Shown here: positions 9,225 through 18,366 of the stretch, one piece after another
Position numbering within the stretch: position 1 is the first letter of the stretch
How the letters are laid out: the number at the start of each line of letters is the position of its first letter
NCBI RefSeq assembly: GCF_012927445.1
Contig: NZ_JABBPD010000001.1
Location: forward strand, 434,001-498,000
Direction: 5' to 3'
Origin: Rhodoferax sp.
Lineage (GTDB): Bacteria; Pseudomonadota; Gammaproteobacteria; Burkholderiales; Burkholderiaceae_C
Length of the DNA stretch: 64,000 nt
Translations under genes and position numbers: made by a program
Notes under the pieces: generated by a model
What the model saw: the letters and a program-made list of their open reading frames with translations, nothing else
Database searches by the model: none
What the model was told of the DNA's origin: nothing

Positions 9225-11354
9225 TCATTCTTCCTTGATTCCAATCAACCGGGATTTAAGCTTCTCAAATTCACGATCACCATCCATCGTTTTGCGATTG
9301 CTGGACAAGGCCATGGTGGCCGTCGCCCGTTCACCGCCTGCTGCATCGCGCGGCGCCAGCCATACCCACAGTCGCCGCTCACGAATGTAGAGCATCGCAA
9401 AAACACCCAAAATCAGAAAAGCGCAGCCAAGATACACAATTTTCTTTCCGGGTGCACGGGCCACCTGGAAGACACTGGCCTGCACCTGGGTAAAGTCGGA
9501 CAGTTGCAACACCATGGGCGCGGGATACGTTTGCGCGTCGCTCAGTGCCAGCACCGCCTGGGTCATGAACGCTTGTGTTTTCTCATTCGGTTCAAACGGT
9601 TTCAGGCCCGCACGCTCACGCGACATTTGGGCCAGTTCAAACAGGGCCCCATTCAGAATGCGGATCAGCACGTCGCCGGCCCGGCCTCGCTCACTCTCCG
9701 GCACATTAATTTCCATGAAGTCAGAGATCGCCTGCAGACCGCTTGTCGGCTTGCCATCTTTGCTTTTTTCGGCGCCAGCAAACAAGGCCAATGCGCGCGA
9801 GGTTGATGCCGTCAGCGGTTTGATCAGATCCGGGCGGCTGGCGTCCACGGCGCGTGAGACATAGCGCCGAACCGCCAGATCGCGCACGACCGGGTCCGCC
9901 AACGCCGCCCGCAGCCGGAAAAATTCATCGGAAGTGCCATTTTCATCAGCTGGAATTCGCAAATAGCGGAAAGGGTCAACGGGCGATTCGCGCAGTCCCA
10001 TCAAGAACACGGGTGCGCCATCGCCCATGTCGACCGGCAACATGTAGTTGTTAAATTCGCGCGCCTGCCCTGCGGCGTCACGCAGCTTGTAGCTGATGCT
10101 GGGGCCTACGTTGCGCAGTTCTTTTTTGGTGACCGACTTGTTGGCCGCCCCGAGGCGGGAATCGATGGATTCCCGCAAGTCCACTTTACGGACATCAATG
10201 CCCCCTGCGCTGTTGCCGGCAAAGTTTTCGACATTGATGACCCGCAAACCGGTGTATTCGATCGTGAGCTTTTCATTGCCATTGCTGAGTTGCGATGAAC
10301 CGCCAATGACACCGTCGATCTCAAACGGTTTAGCGGCCGCGTTCATGGGCAGGGCTTTGAGCTTGACACTGGAGCCGCCATCATCAAAACTGGACTGGAA
10401 AATCTCCACCCCCTTGTAAGCCACCGGGTGATTCACCTCTACCCGCGCCGGGATTTGTTCGCCAGTATGAATATCGTGAATGATGATGTCGCTGGCAAAC
10501 AGCTTGGGCATGCCGGTGGAGTAGTACTCCACCACAAACTTTTTCAGTTCCACTGCAAACGGTAATTCCTGCAGCAGAATGCCGTCCGCTTGATTCAAGA
10601 TAGCGGTACTGGAGCGCGTGCCCTCCGTCACCAGCAAATTGCCGCGAAAGGTCGGATTGCGCTCACTCAGACGGTGTTCCGGCTTCACATCGGCAATCAT
10701 GCCGCCACCGTTGTAGGCCACTTTTCCGTTGAACCACATCTGCGCACGGACAATCAAATCACCATCCAGCAAGCCGCCCACGCACACCAAAACGATGGCA
10801 CTGTGCGCCGCGATGTACCCAATTTTATTGACAGCACCCGCCTTGGCCGCGACCATCCAGCCACGGGCACCGGGGCCCTCGCGCTGTTGCAACTTGACCT
10901 TCCAGCCCCCGCCCACCAGCATCTGGCCGATGCGCCGGGCGGCCACCTCAGGCGTCTCATCCAGATCGGCCTGGGCCCGATGGCCAAACGCCTGCAGGCT
11001 TTGCTCACGAATGTTTTCTTTGTAAGTTCTAAGATCCGTGAAGATTTTGGGAGTGTTGCGCGCAATGCAGAGTGACGTGCTGGTCACCAAAAAGGCCAGT
11101 ATCAGCAAAAACCACCAAGCGCTGTACACCGAATACAAGCTGACAGCACCAAACACCTCGGCCCAAAAAGGTCCAAATTGATTGACGTAATTGTTGAGGG
11201 ATTCGTGCTGCTTGAGTACTGTCCCAATCACCGAGGCAATACAAATGACGGTCAGCAAAGAGATTGAAAACCGCATTGACGACAGCAACTCGACGGCAGC
11301 GCGTAATGGGCGCGAGCCGGATTTAAGCTCTAGACCCTGGGTGGAGACTGTCAT
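9225..11354 (-). CDS. resB: ResB/Ccs1-type cytochrome c biogenesis protein
   Basis: Partner of CcsB in System II cytochrome c maturation. The 709 residues show three N-terminal membrane helices (about residues 20-40, 70-95 and 170-195), a large extracytoplasmic domain, and a last helix near residue 640 (KIVYLGCAFLILGVFAMLYI). The sequence LLSSMRFSISLLTVICIASVIGT is the typical first-helix signature, here broken up by reading only its hydrophobic run. The stop is one base before the ccsB start, so the pair is co-transcribed. It lies downstream of the cytochrome c4 terminator and so needs its own promoter or read-through. Confidence 0.94.
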   Translation of the reverse strand: MTVSTQGLELKSGSRPLRAAVELLSSMRFSISLLTVICIASVIGTVLKQHESLNNYVNQFGPFWAEVFGAVSLYSVYSAWWFLLILAFLVTSTSLCIARNTPKIFTDLRTYKENIREQSLQAFGHRAQADLDETPEVAARRIGQMLVGGGWKVKLQQREGPGARGWMVAAKAGAVNKIGYIAAHSAIVLVCVGGLLDGDLIVRAQMWFNGKVAYNGGGMIADVKPEHRLSERNPTFRGNLLVTEGTRSSTAILNQADGILLQELPFAVELKKFVVEYYSTGMPKLFASDIIIHDIHTGEQIPARVEVNHPVAYKGVEIFQSSFDDGGSSVKLKALPMNAAAKPFEIDGVIGGSSQLSNGNEKLTIEYTGLRVINVENFAGNSAGGIDVRKVDLRESIDSRLGAANKSVTKKELRNVGPSISYKLRDAAGQAREFNNYMLPVDMGDGAPVFLMGLRESPVDPFRYLRIPADENGTSDEFFRLRAALADPVVRDLAVRRYVSRAVDASRPDLIKPLTASTSRALALFAGAEKSKDGKPTSGLQAISDFMEINVPESERGRAGDVLIRILNGALFELAQMSRERAGLKPFEPNEKTQAFMTQAVLALSDAQTYPAPMVLQLSDFTQVQASVFQVARAPGKKIVYLGCAFLILGVFAMLYIRERRLWVWLAPRDAAGGERATATMALSSNRKTMDGDREFEKLKSRLIGIKEE

Positions 11355-11374
11355 GAATGGATTGTGATTAACTC

Positions 11375-11412
11375 AAAAAAAAGGGCAGACCATTTTGAAA
11401 ATGGACCTGCCC
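11375..11412 (-). terminator. Intrinsic terminator after cytochrome c4
   Basis: Read on the minus strand, the stem GGGCAG/CTGCCC extends inward through CCATTTT/AAAATGG and is followed by a run of eight T (the A run at 11375-11382 on the plus strand). It ends the cytochrome c4 transcript and separates it from resB. Confidence 0.85.
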
Positions 11413-11484
11413 ACATTGGGGTTGCTTGCACACGTTTAGTTCAATAAATTTCCAAACGCGCTGACCAGCGACCCAAGCCTGCGC

Positions 11485-12150
11485 TTAACGCAGACCGGCG
11501 ACGTAATCGGCAACCGCCTTGATTTCGCGATCGTTCATTTTGGCAGTCACACCCGTCATCTGCAGGCTGTTTTTCCGGGTGCCATCACGGAACGCGATCA
11601 ACTGGGCCACGGCGTAATCAGCATGCTGACCGCCCAGACGGGGGAACTGCGAGGGAATTCCAGCGCCATTGGGGCTGTGGCAACCGGCACACGCCGGAAT
11701 CTGACGATCAGCGATGCCACCGCGGTAAATCCGCTCACCCAAACTCACCAATTCTTTGTCTTTGGCAAAGCCAGGCTTGGCGGTCTTGGTGTTCAACCAG
11801 TAAGCGACGTTCAGCATGTCCTGATCGCTCAGGGCTGTCGCCATGCCCGACATGATGGCGTTGGCGCGCTTGCCAGATTTGAATTCCTGCAATTGCTTCA
11901 CCAGGTATTCCGGGTGTTGCTGCGACAGTTTGGGGTTGACGGGAATGGCCGAATTGCCGTCTGCTGCGTGGCAGGCCGCACACACAGCGGTATAGCTGGC
12001 CTCGCCTTTGACCAGATCAGGCTTGACCAGTTTTACAGGGGCCGGCGCGGCCTCTGCCAGCGGTGCAACAGGCTTGGCCTCTTGTGCGAAAGTGGAAAAA
12101 GCCGGTGCTGCCAACGAGGCAGCAAGCAAAAAAGAGGTGAGCAACTTCAT
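11485..12150 (-). CDS. Cytochrome c4, periplasmic di-heme protein
   Basis: Electron carrier to terminal oxidases. The start at 12150 gives a clean signal peptide ending near AFA/TFAQ (residues 1-22); a longer frame upstream lacks this logic. Two CxxCH heme sites are present, CAACH at residues 57-61 and CAGCH at 154-158, each with a distal methionine candidate (IMSGM and LQMTGV). The internal duplication is the hallmark of the c4 family. The gene is divergent from engB, as in many beta- and gammaproteobacteria. Confidence 0.94.
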   Translation of the reverse strand: MKLLTSFLLAASLAAPAFSTFAQEAKPVAPLAEAAPAPVKLVKPDLVKGEASYTAVCAACHAADGNSAIPVNPKLSQQHPEYLVKQLQEFKSGKRANAIMSGMATALSDQDMLNVAYWLNTKTAKPGFAKDKELVSLGERIYRGGIADRQIPACAGCHSPNGAGIPSQFPRLGGQHADYAVAQLIAFRDGTRKNSLQMTGVTAKMNDREIKAVADYVAGLR

Positions 12151-12236
12151 AGGGAATGTCGTGTCAAAAAGGTCAAGGCAAGTGAGCAAAACAAGGAGAT
12201 TCTACAATGCGGCTTCGGGTTTCTTCCCTTTAATTA

Positions 12237-12947
12237 ATGACTACCAACTCAAACCCACCGGCCTCGGCCCCCCAGTCAACTGCAAAAGACAGCGCCGCCA
12301 AGGCTGCTGCAGTCGTTGCACTGGGCTGGCTGCACACAGCCAAATTCCTCACGACGGCCCCCCAGCTGCACTTCTTGCCGGCACTGGATGTGCCCGAGAT
12401 TGCCTTTGTGGGACGCTCCAACGCCGGCAAATCCACCTGCATCAACACGCTGACACAACAAAAGCAATTGGCCTTTGCCTCCAAAAGACCGGGACGCACC
12501 CAGCACATCAATTTGTTCGCGTTGGGCAAACAGGGCGTGACCGATGCAATTCTGACCGACTTGCCGGGCTATGGTTATGCCGCCGTGCCCAAGTCAGACA
12601 AGATTCGCTGGCAACAAGTGATGGCCAATTACCTGGTGACGCGTGAGAATCTGAAAGCCATTGTGCTCATGTGCGATCCACGCCACGGGCTGACCGAACT
12701 GGATGAAATCCTGCTCGACATCGTGCGGCCGCGGGTGGAAGAAGGTCTCAAATTTCTGGTGGTCCTGACCAAGGCCGACAAGCTGACGCGCGTCGAGCAA
12801 AACAAGGCGCTGTCGATCATGAAGCTGCAAGCTGGCGGCGGCGAAGTCCGGCTATTTTCAGCGCCTAAACGCCAGGGAATTGATGAAGTAGCCACCTTGC
12901 TGTGGCAGTGGGCACACCCCGAGCCCACCACCCCCAAAAGCGTTTAA
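12237..12947 (+). CDS. engB: Ribosome biogenesis GTPase YihA/YsxC/EngB
   Basis: Essential small GTPase needed for assembly of the large ribosomal subunit. GTPase motifs are in order: G1 GRSNAGKST at about residues 59-67, G3 DLPGYGYA, and G4 TKADK. The 236 residues include an N-terminal extension of about 40 residues rich in Ser/Ala/Pro, which is longer than in E. coli. The divergent cytochrome c4 neighbour is a conserved arrangement. Confidence 0.96.
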   Translation: MTTNSNPPASAPQSTAKDSAAKAAAVVALGWLHTAKFLTTAPQLHFLPALDVPEIAFVGRSNAGKSTCINTLTQQKQLAFASKRPGRTQHINLFALGKQGVTDAILTDLPGYGYAAVPKSDKIRWQQVMANYLVTRENLKAIVLMCDPRHGLTELDEILLDIVRPRVEEGLKFLVVLTKADKLTRVEQNKALSIMKLQAGGGEVRLFSAPKRQGIDEVATLLWQWAHPEPTTPKSV

Positions 12948-12973
12948 GCAGGGCGCGCGCCACCGCGTCCTCG

Positions 12974-12999
12974 GCCGCAGTCCCAAACGCGACTGCGGC
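12974..12999. other. Perfect 9-bp inverted repeat after engB
   Basis: GCCGCAGTC and GACTGCGGC flank an 8-base loop in the 109-bp gap between engB and the hydrolase pseudogene. No T run follows on either strand, so it is not a standard intrinsic terminator. It may be an RNA 3' structure for engB. Confidence 0.5.
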
Positions 13000-13056
13000 A
13001 AACCGTCTGTCTTCGTAAGCTCAGGCCTGTTCTGACTGCAAGAGGCTGACGCGACC

Positions 13057-13973
13057 ATGATCGAGACCTATTTCCAGCCCTTGGCGCATGGCATTACCCT
13101 GAGTTGTCGGGCAACCGGCGCACGCGGTCGCCCGGTTCTCATGTTCTTGCATGGGTTCCCGGAAGCGGCGTTTGTGTGGGACTTCTTGCTGGAACATTTT
13201 GCTCGCGCCGAGAACGGTGGTTACCGCTGCGTGGCACCCAATCTGCGCGGCTTTGAACACTCCAGCGCGCCGACCGACGTCAGTGCCTACCGCCCTAAAC
13301 ACCTGGTGAAAGACATTGCGACCCTGATTGCGATTGAGGCGCCGGGCCAAGGGGGCCAGCTCGCCGCCCTGGTGGCGCACGACTGGGGTGGTGCAATCGC
13401 GTGGAGCCTTGCCAACCAATTGCCCCATCTGACCCGGCAGCTGGTCATCATCAACTCGCCTCATCCCGGTACGTTTTTGCGCGAACTCAAACACAGCCCT
13501 GCCCAGCAGGCCGCCAGTGCTTACATGAATTTTCTGATTCGGCCAGATGCCGAACAACTGCTGGCGCAGCACGATTTCCGCCGCCTCTGGGAGTTTCTGA
13601 CGCGTACAAAAAACGGCGCGCACGCCCCGGACTGGCTCACTGACGCGGTGAAGGCGCAGTACCGCGAGGTCTGGGAGGCCGGACTGACCGGCGGCTGCAA
13701 CCTGTACCGGGCCTCACCGCTGCGGCCACCGCGCGCAGCGGACCCTGCCGCGGCCGCCATCGATCTGCCGCACGCCATGCTGACCGTGAGCCTGCCCACG
13801 CTGGTAATCTGGGCCTTGGACGATTTGCGTTACCGCCGGTGTTGATTGAAGGACTGGGCGCCTACGTGGAGCACCTGACGCTTCAAACCGTCCCTGACGC
13901 CACGCACTGGATCGTGCATGAAAAACCGCAACTGGCAGCGCAATTGCTGCAGCAGTTTTTTGCTATTAAATAA
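13057..13973 (+). pseudogene. Frameshifted alpha/beta hydrolase, epoxide-hydrolase-like
   Basis: The first frame (13057-13845) shows the fold's HGFP oxyanion motif at residues 32-35 and the nucleophile in AHDWGG (Asp109), as in epoxide hydrolases and haloalkane dehalogenases. It then stops at WALDDLRYRRC. One frame over, the sequence continues at once as LPPVLIEGLGAYVEHLTL and on to DATHWIVHEKP, which contains the expected catalytic histidine, ending at 13973. A single missing base near 13826-13831 explains this; TTGGCG shortened to TTGCG would restore ALPPVL. As read, the product lacks the histidine and should be inactive. It could also be a sequencing error. The final stop lies in dispersed element copy B. 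Confidence 0.85.
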
Positions 13974-14009
13974 ATAGCTTCCTGCGCAGAGTGGACGGCG
14001 GCTACAGGT
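13962..14009 (+). repeat. 48-bp dispersed element, copy B
   Basis: GCTAT-N7-ATAGC, CTGCGCA and GGCTACAGG align without gaps to the other copies. It sits between the convergent hydrolase pseudogene and the acyltransferase gene, and its left arm contains the TAA that ends the hydrolase frame. Confidence 0.85.
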
Positions 14010-14026
14010 CAATTTCACTCAACGAT

Positions 14027-14893
14027 TCAATAGACCGCCGGGGCACCGGGCGGCCGATCCTTGAAGCGCTTGTGCACCCAGAAATACTGGTCCGGCATGG
14101 TGTCGATAAACGACTGCAGCCGCAGGTTCATGAGCGCCGTATCGGCGGCCACATCGTCGGACGGAAAGTCCGGCCATGACGGCATGACCTGAACCTCGTA
14201 ACCCTGGCGCGTCATGCGCGTGACCACCGGTACCACCTTGGCGCGACCCAGTTTGGCAAAGCGCGACAGACTCGGCACCGTGGCGGCTGGCACGCCGTAA
14301 AACGGCACAAAAACCGAATCTTCGAGACCGAAGTTCATGTCGGGCAACAAATACAGTGGCGCGCCGGCACGCAGTGTTGCCACGATGGTTTTGACGCCCT
14401 CCACGCGACCGAACAGCCGAGCCTGCCCAAAACGCTGGCGCCCCGTCAAGATCCAGGCGTCAAGAACTTTATTGGCCTGATCGGTGTAGATGGTGGTGAA
14501 TTGGCGTGGCAGCTGCTGTGTCAAGGCGGTCCAACCGGCATCCAGTCCGACAAAATGCGGCGCAAAAATCACGACCGGTTCAGCGCCCTGCAATTCACGC
14601 ACAGCCCCCGACAGGGTCAGGCGCTGCCGGGTGACTTCGGGCGAGCCATGCCAGAGCCAGCCCCGGTCCAGCCAGGCCTGGGCAAAATGAACAAACGTCT
14701 GAAAAGTCAGGTGTTTGATTTCGTGCTCGGACTTGTCCGGAAAACACAAACGCAAGTTGGTCTGGGCGACCCGCCGCCGCGGCACCGCCAGCGCATAAAG
14801 CACGCAACCCAGCAGCCAGCCGAGCGCACGCACCCAGGCCAGGGGCAGCCGCCCCAACAGATGCATGACCGTGATGCCGAAATGACTGAACAT
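14027..14893 (-). CDS. Lipid A acyltransferase, LpxL/HtrB family (second of two)
   Basis: Inner-membrane enzyme that adds a secondary acyl chain to lipid A from acyl-ACP. The start at 14893 is chosen because AGGAGG stands 4 nt upstream and the ATG overlaps the previous stop by one base (TGATG). The 288 residues carry an N-terminal membrane helix and the catalytic HX4D motif (FAPHFVGLD). The neighbour upstream is a diverged paralog, so this pair probably adds the two secondary chains. Which gene is LpxL and which LpxM cannot be told from sequence alone. Confidence 0.9.
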   Translation of the reverse strand: MFSHFGITVMHLLGRLPLAWVRALGWLLGCVLYALAVPRRRVAQTNLRLCFPDKSEHEIKHLTFQTFVHFAQAWLDRGWLWHGSPEVTRQRLTLSGAVRELQGAEPVVIFAPHFVGLDAGWTALTQQLPRQFTTIYTDQANKVLDAWILTGRQRFGQARLFGRVEGVKTIVATLRAGAPLYLLPDMNFGLEDSVFVPFYGVPAATVPSLSRFAKLGRAKVVPVVTRMTRQGYEVQVMPSWPDFPSDDVAADTALMNLRLQSFIDTMPDQYFWVHKRFKDRPPGAPAVY

Positions 14894-15723
14894 CAAACCT
14901 CCTGCCGCGGCTGCTTGTAGCGCGCGTAGCCCCACAAATATTGCTGCGGACAACTGCGAATCAACGTTTCCATCGCCTGGTTGATGACCCGGGCTGCCTG
15001 CGCACTGTCGGCTGGCAAGACCGTGTTCAGGGGCTGCACATGCACACGATAACCCCGACCCCAGGACAAACGCTCGCCCCAGGCCATCAGCACCGTGGCC
15101 CCGGTTTGTTGTGCCAGCCGCACGGACAGGGTCATGGTGTAGGCCTCACGGCCAAAAAATGGCACCCACAAACCCATGCCCAGCGGAGGCACCTGGTCCG
15201 GCAGCAGACCCAGGCACTGGCCCTGTTTCAAGGCCTTGATCATTTGTTTGACCCCCGCCAGCGTGGTGGGGGCGGTATGCAGACCCGGGCGGGCGCGGGC
15301 GCTCGTCACCAGTTCGCGCAGCCATGACTGGCGCGGCGGACGAAACAGCACGGTCATGGGCTGTTTCTCCTGACCATAGCGTTGCGCATAGGCCTGGGCC
15401 GTGATCTCAAAGCAGCCCAGATGCGGCGTCAGAAACACCACACCACGCCCGACTGCCAGTGCGTCCTCCACATGCTGGGCGCCTTCCCACAGCACCGGCA
15501 CCGGTCGCCCCAGCCACAAACGCGGCAACTCGGCCACCAGCTTGCCACTCTCACCGACTGCGCCCAACCATTGCCGCCAGCCCATCCCGGCCTGGCGTGC
15601 GTTCGCCAGAAAACGCTGGCGATAGACCCCTGAAGCGAGAAACACCAGCCAACCCAAGCTCCAGCCTAACCCATGCACCAAGCTCAAGGGTAGGACGGAC
15701 AAGATTTTAAAAAGGGTAATCAT
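14893..15723 (-). CDS. Lipid A acyltransferase, LpxL/LpxM family (first of two)
   Basis: A 276-residue paralog of the following gene. The catalytic motif reads HLGCFE, so HX4E replaces the HX4D of its neighbour; both forms occur in the family. The start at 15723 (MITLFKILSVLPL) gives the usual N-terminal hydrophobic anchor, while a longer open frame upstream would run into the metK leader. It is divergent from metK, with 189 bp between the two starts. The linkage of lipid A acyltransferases to metK is common in betaproteobacteria. Confidence 0.9.
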   Translation of the reverse strand: MITLFKILSVLPLSLVHGLGWSLGWLVFLASGVYRQRFLANARQAGMGWRQWLGAVGESGKLVAELPRLWLGRPVPVLWEGAQHVEDALAVGRGVVFLTPHLGCFEITAQAYAQRYGQEKQPMTVLFRPPRQSWLRELVTSARARPGLHTAPTTLAGVKQMIKALKQGQCLGLLPDQVPPLGMGLWVPFFGREAYTMTLSVRLAQQTGATVLMAWGERLSWGRGYRVHVQPLNTVLPADSAQAARVINQAMETLIRSCPQQYLWGYARYKQPRQEV

Positions 15724-15783
15724 CACTGGGATAAAATGCGCGGGTCGCTGAGTTATGGAACTACTTGCAGGGCGACACACAAA

Positions 15784-15803
15784 GGCGGTTCGCAAGAGCC
15801 GCC
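15784..15803 (+). promoter_or_regulatory. GCAA-capped hairpin in the metK leader
   Basis: GGCGGTTC-GCAA-GAGCCGCC forms an 8-bp stem (one G-U pair in RNA) with a GNRA-type tetraloop, 110 bp before the metK start. It may be part of a 5' leader RNA. I do not recognise a known riboswitch class. Confidence 0.5.
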
Positions 15804-15811
15804 ATTGTGCC

Positions 15812-15827
15812 TTGTCAAATTTGACAA
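15812..15827. promoter_or_regulatory. Perfect 16-bp palindrome before metK
   Basis: TTGTCAAATTTGACAA equals its own reverse complement. It lies 86 bp before the metK start in the region shared with the divergent acyltransferase genes. It has the form of a dimeric repressor operator; the regulator is unknown. Confidence 0.6.
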
Positions 15828-15912
15828 ATCTGCTAAAGCGTTCGCCGAAGCCTCCAAGCCCAAGCAACGCGGTCTCGAACCTGTTTGAACTTGGCATTGG
15901 AGCTTAAAAATT

Positions 15913-17103
15913 ATGGCGAACGATTTCCTCTTTACCTCTGAGTCCGTTTCTGAAGGTCACCCCGACAAGGTGGCCGACCAGATTTCGGATGCGATTCTGG
16001 ATGCGATCTTCAAGCAGGACCCCAAGTCCCGCGTCGCTGCCGAGACCTTGTGCAACACCGGTCTCGTGGTGCTGGCCGGTGAAATCACCACCAACGCGCA
16101 TGTGGACTACATCCAGGTGGCACGCGACACCATCAAGCGCATCGGCTACGACAACACCGAATACGGCATTGACTACAAGGGTTGCGCCGTGCTGGTGGCC
16201 TATGACAAGCAAAGCAACGACATTGCCCAGGGCGTCGATCATGCCAGCGATGACCACCTGAACACCGGCGCCGGTGACCAGGGCCTGATGTTTGGTTATG
16301 CCTGCAACGAGACGCCCGAGTTGATGCCCGCGCCGATTTACTATGCTCACCGCCTGGTCGAGCGTCAGGCGCAGTTGCGCAAAGATGGCCGCCTGCCTTT
16401 TCTGCGCCCGGATGCCAAGAGCCAGGTCACCATGCGCTACGTGGACGGCAAACCGCACAGCATCGACACCGTGGTGCTGTCGAGCCAGCACAGTCCGGAG
16501 ATGAGCGATGGCGCGAAGATGAAGCCATCTTTCATCGAAGCGGTGATTGAAGACATCATCAAACCCGTGCTGCCCAAAGAATGGCTGACCGAAGACACCA
16601 AATACCTGATCAACCCGACCGGGCGTTTCGTCATCGGTGGCCCGCAAGGCGACTGTGGCCTGACCGGACGCAAGATCATTGTCGACACCTACGGCGGCGC
16701 CTGCCCGCACGGCGGCGGCGCCTTCAGCGGCAAAGACCCAACAAAGGTCGATCGTTCGGCCGCCTATGCGGCCCGCTACGTGGCCAAAAACATTGTGGCG
16801 GCCGGGTTGGCCCGTCAGTGCCAGATTCAGGTGGCCTATGCCATCGGCGTGGCCAAGCCCATGAACGTGACGGTCTACACCGAAGGCACCGGCGTGATTC
16901 CGGACGAGCAACTGGCCGCGCTGGTGAACGAGTACTTTGACCTGCGCCCCAAGGGCATCATCCTGATGCTCGATCTGTTGCGCCCAATCTACGAGAAGAC
17001 CGCCGCTTACGGTCACTTCGGTCGTGAAGAACCCGAGTTCACCTGGGAACGTACCGACAAGGCACAAACGCTGCGCGCAGCGGCTGGCTTGCCGGCCGCG
17101 TAA
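15913..17103 (+). CDS. metK: S-adenosylmethionine synthetase
   Basis: Forms S-adenosylmethionine from methionine and ATP in the cytosol. Signature segments are [13 protein letters not shown] at residues 15-27 (His16 is the catalytic histidine), [12 protein letters not shown] near residues 119-130, and the glycine-rich loop [16 protein letters not shown]. The 396 residues are slightly longer than in E. coli but normal for betaproteobacteria. GGAG lies 10 nt upstream of the start. The leader holds a palindrome and a hairpin that may control expression. Confidence 0.98.
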   Translation: MANDFLFTSESVSEGHPDKVADQISDAILDAIFKQDPKSRVAAETLCNTGLVVLAGEITTNAHVDYIQVARDTIKRIGYDNTEYGIDYKGCAVLVAYDKQSNDIAQGVDHASDDHLNTGAGDQGLMFGYACNETPELMPAPIYYAHRLVERQAQLRKDGRLPFLRPDAKSQVTMRYVDGKPHSIDTVVLSSQHSPEMSDGAKMKPSFIEAVIEDIIKPVLPKEWLTEDTKYLINPTGRFVIGGPQGDCGLTGRKIIVDTYGGACPHGGGAFSGKDPTKVDRSAAYAARYVAKNIVAAGLARQCQIQVAYAIGVAKPMNVTVYTEGTGVIPDEQLAALVNEYFDLRPKGIILMLDLLRPIYEKTAAYGHFGREEPEFTWERTDKAQTLRAAAGLPAA

Positions 17104-17130
17104 ACGACCAACGAGAGCGAATCGGAACCC

Positions 17131-18366
17131 ATGAAAATACAGACACAACGCTGGATTGACCGCTGGCTGGGCCAGTTGCTGTGTGGCGTGGTGTCTATGT
17201 GGGTCCGGCTCATTTCGCTTGGACGGCCTGCCGCGCATCTATCGCGCGAGCCGCGTCACATTCTGGTTATTCTGCTGTCCGAGATGGGCAGCGTGGTGCT
17301 GGCCGGCCCCATGTTTGCCACCCTGCGCCAACGCTACCCCAGCGCCACGCTGCATGTACTGCAACTCAAGAAAAACCAGGAAGTCGCTACCCTTCTGGGT
17401 TTGGCCCAACCCGAACACCTGCACGCGCTGGACGACAGCGCAGGGTTGGGGTTACTGGGTGACATCTGGCGCGTCAGCATGGCGTTGCGCCGCCTGCCGC
17501 TGGACGCCGTGATTGACTGCGAACTGTTTTCCCGCATCAGCAGCCTGATGTCCTACATGAGCGGTGCGCCGCTGCGTGTGGGTTTCACACCGCACACGCA
17601 AGAAGGGCTGTACCGAGGAAGCTTTATCAATAAAGCCATTCCGTACAACCCCTATCAGCACATCAGCAAACAGTTCTTGTCGCTGGTCGATGCGTTGGAA
17701 GCGTCCTGCATGCCACGCAACAAGGCCGCGCCCATTCGCGAGTTACCGAAAGACACGGGCTTGACCGTGCCCTTTGAAGCGACTGAACTGCAGGCCTACC
17801 GCAGCAAGATGCTGGCCGACCACCCGGCTCTCCGGGGTCGAAAAGTAGTCTTGCTGTACGCCGGTGGCGGCCTGCTGCCCGAGCGCGCCTGGCCGGCTGC
17901 GCACTATGCCCAGGTGGCACGTGGCCTGTGCCAGGCCGGGCACGCCGTGGGCCTGATTGGCCTGCGCGATGACGCGCCATTGGCACGCGACCTGCGCACG
18001 CAAATCCAAAGCGATTTCTGCATCGACCTGACCGGCTACACCCGCAGCATCCGCGAGTTGTTGATGCTGTTCCATGGCGCTGATTTGTTGATCACCAACG
18101 ATGGCGGTCCCGGCCACTTTGCCAGCCTCACGCCCATTCGCACGATGGTGTTTTTTGGTCCCGAAACGGGTCGCTTGTACGGGCCGCTCGGGCCACGGGC
18201 TCAAGTGCTGGAATCCGGTCTGGCCTGCTCACCCTGCCTGAGCGCCTACAACCACCGCGAAACCTTTTGCGATGGCGACAACCAGTGCCTCAAACGCATT
18301 GCCCCGGACCCGGTCCTGGCCGATGCCTTGGCCGCTTTGGCCATGCCAACAGGCGCAGCTTCATGA
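17131..18366 (+). CDS. GT9-family glycosyltransferase (heptosyltransferase-like)
   Basis: The 411 residues match ADP-heptose:LPS heptosyltransferases: an N-terminal Rossmann start HILVILLSEMGSVVLAGP, and a C-terminal donor-binding motif ITNDGGPGHFASL near residue 325 followed by FGPETGRLYGPLG. A short Cys-containing tail (SGLACSPCLSAYNHRETFC) is also common in this family. Its likely role is adding a heptose or another sugar to the LPS core or a related glycan at the inner face of the membrane. The stop overlaps the next start (ATGA), which places it in one unit with the GtrA and ArnT-like genes. Substrate unknown. Confidence 0.85.
   Translation: MKIQTQRWIDRWLGQLLCGVVSMWVRLISLGRPAAHLSREPRHILVILLSEMGSVVLAGPMFATLRQRYPSATLHVLQLKKNQEVATLLGLAQPEHLHALDDSAGLGLLGDIWRVSMALRRLPLDAVIDCELFSRISSLMSYMSGAPLRVGFTPHTQEGLYRGSFINKAIPYNPYQHISKQFLSLVDALEASCMPRNKAAPIRELPKDTGLTVPFEATELQAYRSKMLADHPALRGRKVVLLYAGGGLLPERAWPAAHYAQVARGLCQAGHAVGLIGLRDDAPLARDLRTQIQSDFCIDLTGYTRSIRELLMLFHGADLLITNDGGPGHFASLTPIRTMVFFGPETGRLYGPLGPRAQVLESGLACSPCLSAYNHRETFCDGDNQCLKRIAPDPVLADALAALAMPTGAAS

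Noticed and set aside
7907..9238. Long open frame on the plus strand opposite ccsB (443 codons).
   Set aside because: Composition is His/Gln-rich as expected from the complement of a membrane-protein gene; ccsB itself has clear family motifs.
12974..12999. Hairpin after engB as an intrinsic terminator.
   Set aside because: The stem is perfect but no T run follows on either strand.
15904..17238. Long open frame on the minus strand opposite metK (444 codons).
   Set aside because: It mirrors metK almost exactly, has no domain features and no start signal. Long antisense frames are expected opposite high-GC genes.
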